Assembly: GCF_964019545.1 (NCBI RefSeq)
Contig: NZ_OZ026451.1
Location: 1-64,000 of the forward strand
Source: Rickettsiella endosymbiont of Xylota segnis
GTDB taxonomy: Bacteria > Pseudomonadota > Gammaproteobacteria > Diplorickettsiales > Diplorickettsiaceae
Reading direction: 5' to 3'
Length of the DNA stretch: 64,000 bases
In this document: piece after piece, positions 1 to 7,975 of the stretch
How positions within the stretch are numbered: position 1 is the stretch's first letter
Layout: every line of letters starts with the position of its first letter
Translations under genes and position numbers: made by a program
Notes under the pieces: model-generated
The model's input: only the letters and a program-made list of their open reading frames with translations
What the model was told of the DNA's origin: nothing
Databases searched by the model: none

Positions 1-1352
1 TGGCAACCGCTTTAGCAACGTTCGTTTGGCAAAAATGTTTAGATCGATTACAAGATCATATATCGCTCCAAGATTTTAATACTTGGATACGACCGTTGCA
101 GGCAGAACAAAAAGAAGACCAGCTTGTTCTATGGGCACCTAACCAATTTGTATTACATTGTGTGAATGAGAGGTTTTTGGTTCATATCAATCAGATTTTG
201 ACTCAATTAGATGAAGCACCTCCAGAAGTTATATTGAGAGTCGGTAGTCGTAATAATCAGACATCTCAAATCTCTCCAATATTAAGAAATACTCAAGATC
301 TTAAAGGGAAATCAAAGGTTGTTAAAGTTTCAGCAACACACATAAATTCTAATTTTACATTTATTAATTTTGTCGAAGGTAAATCCAATCAACTAGCGCG
401 TGCTGCTTCTGTACAGGTCTCAGAAAATCCTGGAGGTGCATACAACCCTTTATTACTTTATGGGGGAGTGGGATTAGGTAAGACGCATTTAATGCATGCA
501 ATTGGTAATGCTATTTTACTAAAAAATCCACATGCCAAAGTGTTATATTTACATTCTGAACGTTTTGTTGCCGATATGATTAGAGCGTTGCAAACCAATA
601 CAATTAATGATTTTAAAACTTATTATCGCTCGTTAGATGCGTTATTAATTGATGATATTCAATTTTTTGCAGGGAAAGATCGTTCACAAGAGGAATTTTT
701 TCATACATTTAATACTTTATTAGAAAGTCAGCAACAAATCGTATTAACCTGTGATCGATACCCTAAAGAAATGTCAGGAGTAGAGGAGCGATTAAAATCA
801 CGTTTAGGTTGGGGTCTTACAGTTGCTATTGAACCTCCTGATCTTGAAACTCGAGTAGCTATTTTAATTAGTAAAGCAGAACAAACCAAAATAAGCTTAC
901 CGCAGGAAGTTGCTTTTTTTATTGCGAAACGAATTCATTCCAATGTAAGAGAGCTTGAAGGTGTATTAAAACGGGTAGTAGCTTATGCACAATTTACAGG
1001 ATTACAGATCACGCTTGAGTTAGTACGCGAAGCTATAAAAGATGTACTTGCTTTGCAAGATAAATTAGTAACAGTAGATAATATTATTAAAACTGTTGCT
1101 GAATATTATAAAATTAAAGTTTCTGATTTACTTTCTAAACGTCGTACTTCTTCTTTGGCACGCGCACGACAAATTGCTATGGCACTTGCAAAAGAATTAA
1201 CAAATCATAGTTTACCTGAACTTGGTCGTGCTTTTGGTGGACGTGATCATACAACGGTATTGCATGCATTCCGAAAAATACAAGAATTAAAAAAAACAAA
1301 TACCGGAATTGCGGAAGATTTTATAAATTTATTGCGTACTTTATCGAGTTGA
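1..1352 (+). CDS. dnaA: Chromosomal replication initiator protein DnaA (first base of start codon lies outside the window)
   Basis: DnaA is the AAA+ ATPase that binds DnaA boxes and opens the origin. The reading frame is open from base 3 (Ala-Thr-Ala-Leu) and bases 1-2 are TG, so the preceding codon is NTG and is probably the true start; the protein would be about 450 residues. The N-terminal helix with [10 protein letters not shown] and [10 protein letters not shown] fits DnaA domain I. Walker A GVGLGKTH is near residue 157 and Walker [10 protein letters not shown] near 215. The C-terminal DnaA-box-binding helix-turn-helix contains [11 protein letters not shown]. dnaN follows after 9 bp, the usual dnaA-dnaN-recF order. 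An internal TTG at 96 would delete domain I and is rejected as the start. Confidence 0.97.
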   Translation, partial: ATALATFVWQKCLDRLQDHISLQDFNTWIRPLQAEQKEDQLVLWAPNQFVLHCVNERFLVHINQILTQLDEAPPEVILRVGSRNNQTSQISPILRNTQDLKGKSKVVKVSATHINSNFTFINFVEGKSNQLARAASVQVSENPGGAYNPLLLYGGVGLGKTHLMHAIGNAILLKNPHAKVLYLHSERFVADMIRALQTNTINDFKTYYRSLDALLIDDIQFFAGKDRSQEEFFHTFNTLLESQQQIVLTCDRYPKEMSGVEERLKSRLGWGLTVAIEPPDLETRVAILISKAEQTKISLPQEVAFFIAKRIHSNVRELEGVLKRVVAYAQFTGLQITLELVREAIKDVLALQDKLVTVDNIIKTVAEYYKIKVSDLLSKRRTSSLARARQIAMALAKELTNHSLPELGRAFGGRDHTTVLHAFRKIQELKKTNTGIAEDFINLLRTLSS

Positions 1353-1361
1353 GGAAGAAAA

Positions 1362-2474
1362 ATGCAATTTACAATTAATCGTGAAACTTTATTGAAACCT
1401 TTACAATTGGTAACAGCTGTGATTGAGCGGCGCCAAACTTTGCCTATATTGTCCAATCTTTTAATTCAATTGAATGATAAAAATTTATCCTTATTGGGCA
1501 CAGATATGGAAGTAGAATTAACAGGTCGTGTTATTTTAGAAAAATCAGGAGAATCTGGAACGACTACCGCGCCGGCTAGAAAACTAATGGATATTTGTCG
1601 AAGTTTACCTGAAGATAGCGAACTAAAATTTCAACAAAAAGGCGATAAACTATATCTTCAATGCGGCCGTAGTCGATTTAATTTATCTACTTTACCAGCA
1701 ACAGATTTCCCAATGAGTGAAGCTATAGGTAATAACCCTGAACAGTTAGAGTTTGTCTTATCCCAAAAAGGTTTACGTTCTTTGATAGAATCGACTAATT
1801 TTGCTATGGCCCAACAAGATGTACGTTACTATTTAAATGGAATGCTGTGGGAACTAGGTCAGGGAAGCTTACGAGCTGTTGCAACGGATGGCCATCGTTT
1901 AGCGCTGAATGTAAAAGAAGCAAATATAATGGTAGATAGTAGTCAAATTATAGTTCCTAGAAAAGCTATTTATGAGCTTTCGCGTTTATTAAGTGATGAA
2001 GAAAACGATAGCTTAACTATTTTTTTAACTAAGAATCAGTTAAGGGTCCATATGCAGGATTATACATTTACATCTAAATTAATCGATGGCACATTTCCTG
2101 ATTATGATAGGGTTATCCCACAAAGCGGGGATAAAATACTAGAAATTGATCGAGATTTGTTCAAAGCTTCTCTATCACGCGTGGGTGTTTTGTCGAATGA
2201 TAAACATAAAAGTGTTTGTTTAGAGTTAAAAAATGATCTATTACGCATTTTTGCTAATAATCTCGAACAAGAGGAAGCTGAGGATCATCTCGACGTGTCT
2301 TATCGAGGAGAGGATATAAGCATAGCCTTTAATATTAGCTATCTTATGGATGTATTAAATAGTTTACCACCTGGATTGGTTAAAATTACATTAACATCTA
2401 CAGAAGCGAGTGTAAGGCTTGAGGCTAAAGAAAAGGATGCTAGTGTATACGTTATTATGCCTATGCGTTTGTAA
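1362..2474 (+). CDS. dnaN: DNA polymerase III beta subunit (sliding clamp)
   Basis: This is the ring-shaped processivity clamp that tethers DNA polymerase III and other enzymes to DNA. The 370 residues match the usual length (366 in E. coli). The N-terminal pattern MQFTINRETLLKPLQLV and ERRQTLPILSNLLI, the central YYLNGMLWE with VATDGHRLA, and the C-terminal YVIMPMRL clamp ending are characteristic. A strong ribosome-binding site, GAGGAAG, lies just before the ATG. It sits between dnaA and recF, 6 bp from recF, consistent with one operon. No anomaly is visible. Confidence 0.97.
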   Translation: MQFTINRETLLKPLQLVTAVIERRQTLPILSNLLIQLNDKNLSLLGTDMEVELTGRVILEKSGESGTTTAPARKLMDICRSLPEDSELKFQQKGDKLYLQCGRSRFNLSTLPATDFPMSEAIGNNPEQLEFVLSQKGLRSLIESTNFAMAQQDVRYYLNGMLWELGQGSLRAVATDGHRLALNVKEANIMVDSSQIIVPRKAIYELSRLLSDEENDSLTIFLTKNQLRVHMQDYTFTSKLIDGTFPDYDRVIPQSGDKILEIDRDLFKASLSRVGVLSNDKHKSVCLELKNDLLRIFANNLEQEEAEDHLDVSYRGEDISIAFNISYLMDVLNSLPPGLVKITLTSTEASVRLEAKEKDASVYVIMPMRL

Positions 2475-2480
2475 TGTCTT

Positions 2481-3569
2481 ATGCAATTGGTTCGTTTGAA
2501 AGCAAATTGTTTTCGAAATCTTGCAGAATTAGATCTTGAGTTTTCTCCTTGTTTTAATTTCATTTATGGACCGAATGGTAGTGGTAAGTCTAGTTTACTT
2601 GAAGCCATTTATTTTTTAAGTTTAGGCCGCTCATTTCGTAGTAATTTGGCAAGTCGAGCTATTCAATATCAAGCAAAAAGCTTTAATTTATTTTCAGTCA
2701 TTTTAGGACAATGCTCCACAACTGTAGGCCTAGAAAAAATACGTCAAGGAAAAACAAAGATAAAAATTGGTAATAATATTAATTCTGTTAGCGAATTGGC
2801 TAAATTATTACCGTTACAACTTATTAATCCCAACAGTTATCAATTATTAAGTGGCGGCCCTCGGGCGCGTAGACAGTTTATCGATTGGGGCGTGTTTCAC
2901 GTGGAACCACAATTTTTTCAGGTATGGCAACGATTCCAGCAGATATTAAAGCAACGTAATGCAGGTTTACAACAGCAAATTCCAACGAATCAAATTAAGA
3001 TATGGGACACAGAATTAATAGAGGCCGCTAATGAACTGACTCTAATGCGAGATAAATACATACAACAATTAACGCCTTTAATCACTGAATTACTAAATAA
3101 ATTGCTTACATTACAAGGTTTGAACATAGATTTTTATCAGGGTTGGGATAAAAAATTTAGTTTAAGTTCAATTTTAGCTAGTTCGATAGATCGAGATTAT
3201 AAGCTGGCTTATACACAATTTGGTCCACATAGAGCTGATTTATTAATAAAATTAAATGGAAATCCTGTTCATGAAGTGTTGTCAAGAGGCGAGCAAAAAT
3301 TATTAACCTGTGCATTACAGTTGGCGCAAGGCATATTATTAAAAAAAATAACAACTAAGTCATGTATTTACTTATTTGATGATTTATTTGCAGAACTAGA
3401 TTCGAGTAAACAAAATATACTTATGCATTTACTCCAAAGTCTAAAATCGCAAGTTTTTATTACTGCCATAGAAGAAAGATTGATAGAAGGGCTGGAAACC
3501 AGCGTGTTAAGGAAAATATTTCAAGTTAAACAAGGAAAAATTACGGAAAAAAATTTAATTAACAATTAA
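2481..3569 (+). CDS. recF: DNA replication and repair protein RecF
   Basis: RecF is an SMC-like ATPase that helps load RecA at single-strand gaps through the RecFOR pathway. The Walker A motif GPNGSGKS is at residues 30-37, followed by SLLEAIYFLSLGRSFR. The ABC-type signature LSRGEQKLL and the Walker B segment IYLFDDLFAELD are near residues 265 and 300. At 362 residues it has normal length. It follows dnaN by 6 bp. The conserved DWGVFHVEP segment is encoded by codons that form a parS-like palindrome (2893-2908). gyrB, which often follows recF in gammaproteobacteria, is absent here; a SugE-like gene follows instead. Confidence 0.96.
   Translation: MQLVRLKANCFRNLAELDLEFSPCFNFIYGPNGSGKSSLLEAIYFLSLGRSFRSNLASRAIQYQAKSFNLFSVILGQCSTTVGLEKIRQGKTKIKIGNNINSVSELAKLLPLQLINPNSYQLLSGGPRARRQFIDWGVFHVEPQFFQVWQRFQQILKQRNAGLQQQIPTNQIKIWDTELIEAANELTLMRDKYIQQLTPLITELLNKLLTLQGLNIDFYQGWDKKFSLSSILASSIDRDYKLAYTQFGPHRADLLIKLNGNPVHEVLSRGEQKLLTCALQLAQGILLKKITTKSCIYLFDDLFAELDSSKQNILMHLLQSLKSQVFITAIEERLIEGLETSVLRKIFQVKQGKITEKNLINN
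2893..2908. promoter_or_regulatory. parS: parS-like ParB-binding site inside recF
   Basis: The bases TGTTTCACGTGGAACC match the 16-bp chromosomal parS palindrome family (TGTTTCACGTGAAACA and TGTTCCACGTGGAACA) except at the last base. It lies about 1 kb upstream of a perfect copy and close to dnaA, where parS sites cluster in many bacteria. It also encodes the conserved RecF residues VFHVEP, so coding constraint could partly explain the match. Confidence 0.6.
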
Positions 3570-3591
3570 TATTCAATAATGAGGAAATAAT

Positions 3592-3915
3592 ATGAATCCT
3601 TGGTTAATTTTAGTAGTAGCAGGTTTATTTGAAGTAGGTTTTACAACCTGTATGAAGTTATCAGAGGGGTTTACCCAGATAAAATATACATTAGGTTTTT
3701 TATTTTTTGCAACTTTGAGCTTATTTCTTTTAAATAAAGCAATTACGCAAATACCACTAGGGACTGCCTACGCGGTATGGACAGGGACAGGTGCTTTTGG
3801 CACAGCTTTGATAGGAATACTCTTTTTTAAAGACCCTTTATCGTTAACAAGAGTACTTTTTTTAACTTTATTAATTGTTTCGATACTTGGATTAAAGTTT
3901 GTATCAAGCAATTAG
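3592..3915 (+). CDS. sugE: SMR-family small exporter, SugE/Gdx type (probable guanidinium exporter)
   Basis: This 107-residue protein has four predicted membrane helices and belongs to the small multidrug resistance family. The essential membrane glutamate is Glu14 (LFEVGFTTCMK), and the segment AYAVWTGTGAFGTALIG is typical of the SugE/Gdx subgroup, whose characterised members export guanidinium in exchange for protons. The start is supported by GAGGA 7-8 bases upstream. It lies 22 bp after recF. Its TAG stop overlaps a 26-bp palindrome containing parS. No guanidine riboswitch is visible in the short upstream gap. Substrate is inferred from family only. Confidence 0.85.
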   Translation: MNPWLILVVAGLFEVGFTTCMKLSEGFTQIKYTLGFLFFATLSLFLLNKAITQIPLGTAYAVWTGTGAFGTALIGILFFKDPLSLTRVLFLTLLIVSILGLKFVSSN

Positions 3916-3918
3916 TGA

Positions 3919-3934
3919 TGTTTCACGTGAAACA
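3919..3934. promoter_or_regulatory. parS: parS centromere site, perfect 16-bp palindrome
   Basis: TGTTTCACGTGAAACA is a perfect palindrome and an exact match to the widely conserved chromosomal parS consensus bound by ParB (Spo0J). The symmetry extends to 26 bp (3914-3939), overlapping the sugE stop codon. It is about 4 kb from the start of dnaA, the expected distance for an origin-proximal segregation site. No T-run follows, so it does not look like a terminator. The parA and parB genes are not in this window. Confidence 0.88.
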
Positions 3935-3951
3935 TCACTTGAAGTTAGACC

Positions 3952-4298
3952 CTAAAAGCCTGATAAACTACCTGGATGAATGGAAGGAGGTTGAAAAGCA
4001 TTGACGACTTCAGGATCAGGATCTAGCATTGGATTGTGATCGGGGAAAGAGTCAAAAGGTTTGTTAGGCGTAGCATCTGAATTTTTCTTGGCTTTTAATG
4101 CATCCGCAATGGCATATATGGGCGCTACTTGCGCTTCCGCCTGTGAGTTCGCCGATTATAGCCTTCAATTACCTGGCTACGTTGCTGTTTGTTTAATTGA
4201 TTCCACTGTTCTTGAGTTATCCCAAAAATCATAGGCGGTCCGCAGGCGGCCAAGAAGAAGGGAAGAATAAGTAAGACTGGATAAGTCACTTTTTTCAT
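3952..4298 (-). pseudogene. Frameshifted paralogue of the small lipoprotein at 4423-4641
   Basis: From the ATG at 4298 (with AAAGG 8 bases upstream) the minus strand encodes a lipoprotein signal ending FFLAAC, then GPPMIFGITQEQW and QQRSQVIEGYN, closely matching the neighbour. Near 4142-4147 an apparent extra CA dinucleotide (CACA instead of CA) shifts the frame, giving a premature TAG. In the second frame the homology resumes as QAEAQVAPIYAIADAL and continues through a longer proline-rich tail to a TAG at 3952. The length (347 bp) fits a 2-base insertion. The functional role is unknown. The intact copy lacks the long tail, so the two genes differ beyond the frameshift. Confidence 0.8.
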
Positions 4299-4422
4299 AC
4301 AATTTACCTTTATGCTTAATAGTTAAACAGGTGGTCGAAAAATATATAAATCTTGGGTAAAAAGCAAACTAAATTTGTACAAAAAAACCTATTTTAGTGG
4401 GCAGTCCCTTTACAGGTTGGTT

Positions 4423-4641
4423 TTAATTGTTATTAGTTGAAAGAGCGTTAGCTACAGCGTAAATCGGAGCTACTTGTGCTTCAGTTTGTTTACGTTGGTT
4501 ATAGCCTTCAATTACCTGGCTACGTTGTTGTTGGTTTAGCTGTGCCCATTGTTCTTGAGGTATGCCAAATACACGAGGAGGACCGCATGCCGTTAGCAAA
4601 AAAGGGATAAGAAATAGAAGAGGAAAGGCAAAATATTTCAT
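4423..4641 (-). CDS. Small putative lipoprotein of unknown function
   Basis: A 72-residue protein is predicted from the ATG at 4641: Met-Lys-Tyr, a hydrophobic signal, then the lipobox LLTAC followed by Gly-Pro-Pro. This suggests lipidation at the cysteine and an envelope location. An upstream in-frame TTG at 4668 would add nine residues before the signal and is less likely. The mature part is polar and Gln-rich (EQWAQLNQQQRSQVIEGYNQR) with no domain I recognise. A frameshifted tandem paralogue lies about 120 bp downstream on the same strand (3952-4298). Function is unknown. Confidence 0.7.
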   Translation of the reverse strand: MKYFAFPLLFLIPFLLTACGPPRVFGIPQEQWAQLNQQQRSQVIEGYNQRKQTEAQVAPIYAVANALSTNNN

Positions 4642-4743
4642 AAAAATGAATGTTGTTAGTGAAAGCAAGTAAAAAATACCTAATATTCTTCATAAAAGCA
4701 AGATAATTTTGACTGAACTAAGGTCTATAAATTAAAATCGTGA

Positions 4744-5481
4744 TCAAGTATAGTACGGGTTATAATTTTTTAGATTAGCGCGTAAACTTTCTCTCTCATC
4801 GAATACAAAGCAAGTTCCTTTAAAGTGGTTTTCCCCGCATTTTTCAAAGTAATTTAATATTCCGCCCTCTAGCTGATAAACTTCATTATACCCATTTTCT
4901 AAAAGGTACGCTGCTGCTTTTTCACAACGAATTCCACCAGTACAAAAAGTAACAATTGGCAAGTGTTTAAGTTTCTCAGGCAATTTTTTTACTGCATTAG
5001 GAAAATCTCGAAACCGTTTAAGTTCTAAATTTAAGGAATTTTTAAAACTACCGTGTTCAATTTCAAATGTATTTCGGGTATCCAAAAGCACTAACTCGGG
5101 TTTATTTTCTAGCCAAAGATTGAGCATTTCAGGAGTAATATAAGGAGCAGTAAATTTTTCGGGATTAATGCTATGAAGACCAAAAGAGATAATTTCTTTT
5201 TTCAGCTTGACTAACATTTTTTTAAAAGGTTGAAAATTAGAAAAACTTTTTTTAAATTCTAAATTCTGGAAATATGAAAAAGTAGTTAGAAAATTTTCAA
5301 AAGAGCGAATAGCATCACTTTCACCGGATATAAATAAATTAATTCCCTCAACACTTAACAATATGGTTCCTTTCAAACCTAATTCTTTCGCTTTTAATTT
5401 AATTGATAATTGTAATTTAGGTAAAATATTGTCAGATAGTTGAACAAAGCGATAAGCAGATATATTTATAATAGATAACAT
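4744..5481 (-). CDS. trhO: tRNA uridine(34) hydroxylase TrhO (YceA family, rhodanese domain)
   Basis: TrhO hydroxylates uridine 34 in certain tRNA anticodons on the route to 5-carboxymethoxyuridine or its methylated forms. An N-terminal acylphosphatase-like region (about residues 1-95) is followed by a rhodanese domain holding the active-site loop FCTGGIRCEKAAAYL around residues 180-195, then the family's QLEGGILNYFE and GTCFVFDER. At 245 residues it lacks the C-terminal extension of the 350-residue E. coli enzyme, as many shorter homologues do. It ends about 50 bp from a tRNA gene on the same strand, which may be coincidence. Confidence 0.9.
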   Translation of the reverse strand: MLSIINISAYRFVQLSDNILPKLQLSIKLKAKELGLKGTILLSVEGINLFISGESDAIRSFENFLTTFSYFQNLEFKKSFSNFQPFKKMLVKLKKEIISFGLHSINPEKFTAPYITPEMLNLWLENKPELVLLDTRNTFEIEHGSFKNSLNLELKRFRDFPNAVKKLPEKLKHLPIVTFCTGGIRCEKAAAYLLENGYNEVYQLEGGILNYFEKCGENHFKGTCFVFDERESLRANLKNYNPYYT

Positions 5482-5529
5482 ATTGTCATTTCAGATAATT
5501 ATAACATAAGTAATTTGAATTGAACTTTC

Positions 5530-5605
5530 TGGTGCTGGAACCAGGATTCGAACCCGGGACCTACTGATTACAAATCAGTTGCTCTACCAACTGAGCTATT
5601 CCAGC
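5530..5605 (-). tRNA. tRNA-Thr (anticodon TGT)
   Basis: A 76-nt tRNA is readable on the minus strand. The acceptor arms GCTGGAA and TTCCAGC pair fully, the D arm is GCTC...GAGC, the anticodon stem is ACTGA/TCAGT around loop TTTGTAA, and the T arm is CCGGG-TTCGAAT-CCTGG. The anticodon TGT (5570-5572) reads ACA codons, giving threonine. The 3' CCA is encoded (5530-5532). Confidence 0.96.
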
Positions 5606-5622
5606 ATTTATAGAAGAGCCAA

Positions 5623-5651
5623 ATTGTAGTCAATTTAAAATAAATTAGCAA
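5623..5651 (-). promoter_or_regulatory. Candidate sigma-70 promoter for tRNA-Thr
   Basis: Reading the minus strand, TTGCTA (-35, 4 of 6) at 5646-5651 is separated by 17 bases from TACAAT (-10, 5 of 6) at 5623-5628. Transcription would begin roughly 10 bases upstream of the tRNA 5' end, a good geometry. This is a by-eye match only. Confidence 0.5.
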
Positions 5652-5893
5652 TTTACTGTTTGATATTTTTTAATGTTAATGTATCACGCTCGTATATTGA
5701 CACCTGACTAATTTTTTTATGTTTTCATGATAGATAACAGCAGAAAGGATATTTGACCAATCCAATCAAATGACGATGATGCTGGAATGCTCGATATGAA
5801 AAGTAATTTTCAATTAAGATAGGCTTTTAAGTAAAATTATATCAGCGTCGGTCGGATTCATAGAAAATTAATCATAACAATTTTAATATGATG

Positions 5894-6895
5894 TTATTTT
5901 TGTGAATCACACAACTTGTCAGATTTTAACTTTACTCTAATTTCCCCGCTATTAAAATAATGCAGTTTATTTTGAATGAGTACACAAAGTTGACCTTCTG
6001 TATTTATTCCCTTAGCTATTCCTTCTATGACATCGGCTTGATTTTGGATTGTGATTAATTTATCCATTAAGTTATCGAGTCTCTGCCAATCTTGTAAAAA
6101 ATAACTGAAGCCTTTAGCTTCGAATTCAACAAGTGTTTGAAGTAAATTTTTTAAAATGAGACCAGCTAGTTGATTACGTCGAGGTGGCAAGTTTTGGAGA
6201 GAAAAAATGCTTGTAATAGCTTGGTCTTTAATAAGGTAATGAGTAGATGGATTATAAAGGTTTAAACCAATACCTATAACCAATTTCTGAATTTTTTGCT
6301 CAACACATCGCGATTCGATTAAAATCCCGGCCAATTTTTTTCCTTCATAAACAATGTCATTAGGCCACTTAAGCCTTATTCTTTTTAATCCGTATTGTTC
6401 AAGGGCCTTAACAACAGCAATACCTACCGCTAAAGTTAGGCCTCCTAATTTATTAAGCGGGTTGGAGATTTGCCATAAAAGAGATAAAGCTATATTTTTT
6501 CCAAAGTTTGAATACCAGGTACGTTTAAATTGGCCGCGACCAGTCGTTTGTTGTTCTGCAAAAACTGCGTAATTACCAATATATTCTGTTTTTTTTAGCA
6601 AATAATTATTGGTTGAATCAATAAGTGTTAATACTTCTAGTTGGGAAAGTAAGGGCTGTGTTTCACCTAATTCTTTATTTATCCAGAAAGCATTAAGTAA
6701 CTCTAAACCACCTGAGATACGATAACTTTTGTCGTTCACAACCTCTAAATTTATTGATGGATCTAATATTTGTTTTAATACTAAAGGAACCATCTTGTAA
6801 GGAACGCCTAGAAACTTACTGATTTCTTTGTCTGAATGGAATTTACCATCTGCTAATAAATTTAAAATAGATTTTAACAAAATTGAAAATCTCAA
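5894..6895 (-). CDS. birA: Bifunctional biotin-protein ligase / biotin operon repressor BirA
   Basis: BirA activates biotin with ATP and attaches it to the biotin carboxyl carrier protein of acetyl-CoA carboxylase. An N-terminal winged helix (about residues 1-65, SDKEISKFLGVPYKMVPLVLKQ) suggests it may also act as a repressor. The ligase core has STNNYLL, the biotinyl-AMP loop GRGQFKRTWYS, and LKWPNDIVYEGKKLAGILIE; a small C-terminal domain follows. At 333 residues it is about the E. coli length (321). The start is TTG: an in-frame stop lies six codons upstream and no ATG or GTG intervenes. No strong ribosome-binding site is visible. Confidence 0.93.
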   Translation of the reverse strand: MRFSILLKSILNLLADGKFHSDKEISKFLGVPYKMVPLVLKQILDPSINLEVVNDKSYRISGGLELLNAFWINKELGETQPLLSQLEVLTLIDSTNNYLLKKTEYIGNYAVFAEQQTTGRGQFKRTWYSNFGKNIALSLLWQISNPLNKLGGLTLAVGIAVVKALEQYGLKRIRLKWPNDIVYEGKKLAGILIESRCVEQKIQKLVIGIGLNLYNPSTHYLIKDQAITSIFSLQNLPPRRNQLAGLILKNLLQTLVEFEAKGFSYFLQDWQRLDNLMDKLITIQNQADVIEGIAKGINTEGQLCVLIQNKLHYFNSGEIRVKLKSDKLCDSQK

Positions 6896-6967
6896 TAATA
6901 TGATATTTTTTTATGATCTATCTAAAAACTAATAAATTTTATCATTTCTATTGTTGATTGTTTATTA

Positions 6968-7846
6968 TTAAATTAAGCAATGGCCTGATAATTTTTCCAA
7001 AATATGAAGCGGGGCTGATTTGGGATTCGCCATAGCTGTAGGTGGCAAATAAAAGGTTTGTTCAAGCAAATATTGCCCTGAAATAGCCGCATGTGACACT
7101 TGATCAGTAGAAACTATCCAACTAGTACCCGGAGGAAAACTGATTTCTTTATATTTTACTTGTTTTTGATAATCCATGTCGAGTTTCATACTGTCATGAA
7201 TTTTTAGCATAATATGATCATAATGAGTACGGATGCTTTTAGTGATCCCTAACCAATGTAAAAATTTAGCACTACCAGGGATAGGTTTATTAATTTTCGG
7301 TAAAAAACGCTGAGCTACTTCTTCAAAGCTCTCTCCGATACGCCAAACCCGATGTTCACCATAAGGATTGATATTACAAAATAAACGAACAATCCGATGT
7401 CCTTGATTCGGATTTGCAGCAAAGGCGTCGACATGTAATCGGCGGTCATCTTTTCGTGGAGAAGTTTTACGGTTTCTTATTTGTACTGGACGGTAACTTG
7501 TGCGACCTATGGTAAGTGAATTGGTATATTGTGAAAACAATGAGCCCATGAAACAACTAGCTCGTTCGGAAAAACGCGCTAACATTGATTTTAAACACAC
7601 TTGGTGTTTTTGATCCGCTTTAATACCCTTTAAATGATTTTTTTTTAAATTGAAACTAATATTTTTTGTTTTTTTGTTTATTAAATAAGGAATAAATAAC
7701 ATCCGCTCTGATGGATCTATATTAAATGAAAGCTGGGGGCAAAAAATAATTTTTCCAGACTCAAGATCAGAAATTGCAGTTTCTTGTTCATGTTGTTTAA
7801 ATTCTATATCCCAAGCAGCAGCTGTACAGATAGAGAAAATATCCAT
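6968..7846 (-). CDS. kdoO: Kdo 3-hydroxylase-like Fe(II)/2-oxoglutarate dioxygenase (KdoO family)
   Basis: The 292-residue protein resembles the family of 3-deoxy-D-manno-octulosonate hydroxylases that convert the outer Kdo of lipid A to Ko, using Fe(II), O2 and 2-oxoglutarate. The probable iron triad is His and Asp of HVDAF (near residue 139) plus the later histidine in SHAAISGQ (near 254). DDRRLHVDAFAANPNQGHR and LFCNINPYGEHRVWR are the regions I recognise as family-like. It stands alone between birA and comM. A cytosolic or inner-membrane-face role in LPS core modification is inferred from homology and was not tested by alignment. Confidence 0.75.
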   Translation of the reverse strand: MDIFSICTAAAWDIEFKQHEQETAISDLESGKIIFCPQLSFNIDPSERMLFIPYLINKKTKNISFNLKKNHLKGIKADQKHQVCLKSMLARFSERASCFMGSLFSQYTNSLTIGRTSYRPVQIRNRKTSPRKDDRRLHVDAFAANPNQGHRIVRLFCNINPYGEHRVWRIGESFEEVAQRFLPKINKPIPGSAKFLHWLGITKSIRTHYDHIMLKIHDSMKLDMDYQKQVKYKEISFPPGTSWIVSTDQVSHAAISGQYLLEQTFYLPPTAMANPKSAPLHILEKLSGHCLI

Positions 7847-7975
7847 TTTGAATTAAATCCATTTTAAAAAACTTTATTCTATAACTTTTTTTGTTAACTT
7901 TCCAGAATAGTTACTAAAAATTATAATAAAAGTAATAGGTAATATGTTCAGTTTTAAAATTCTAATTCTATTTAA

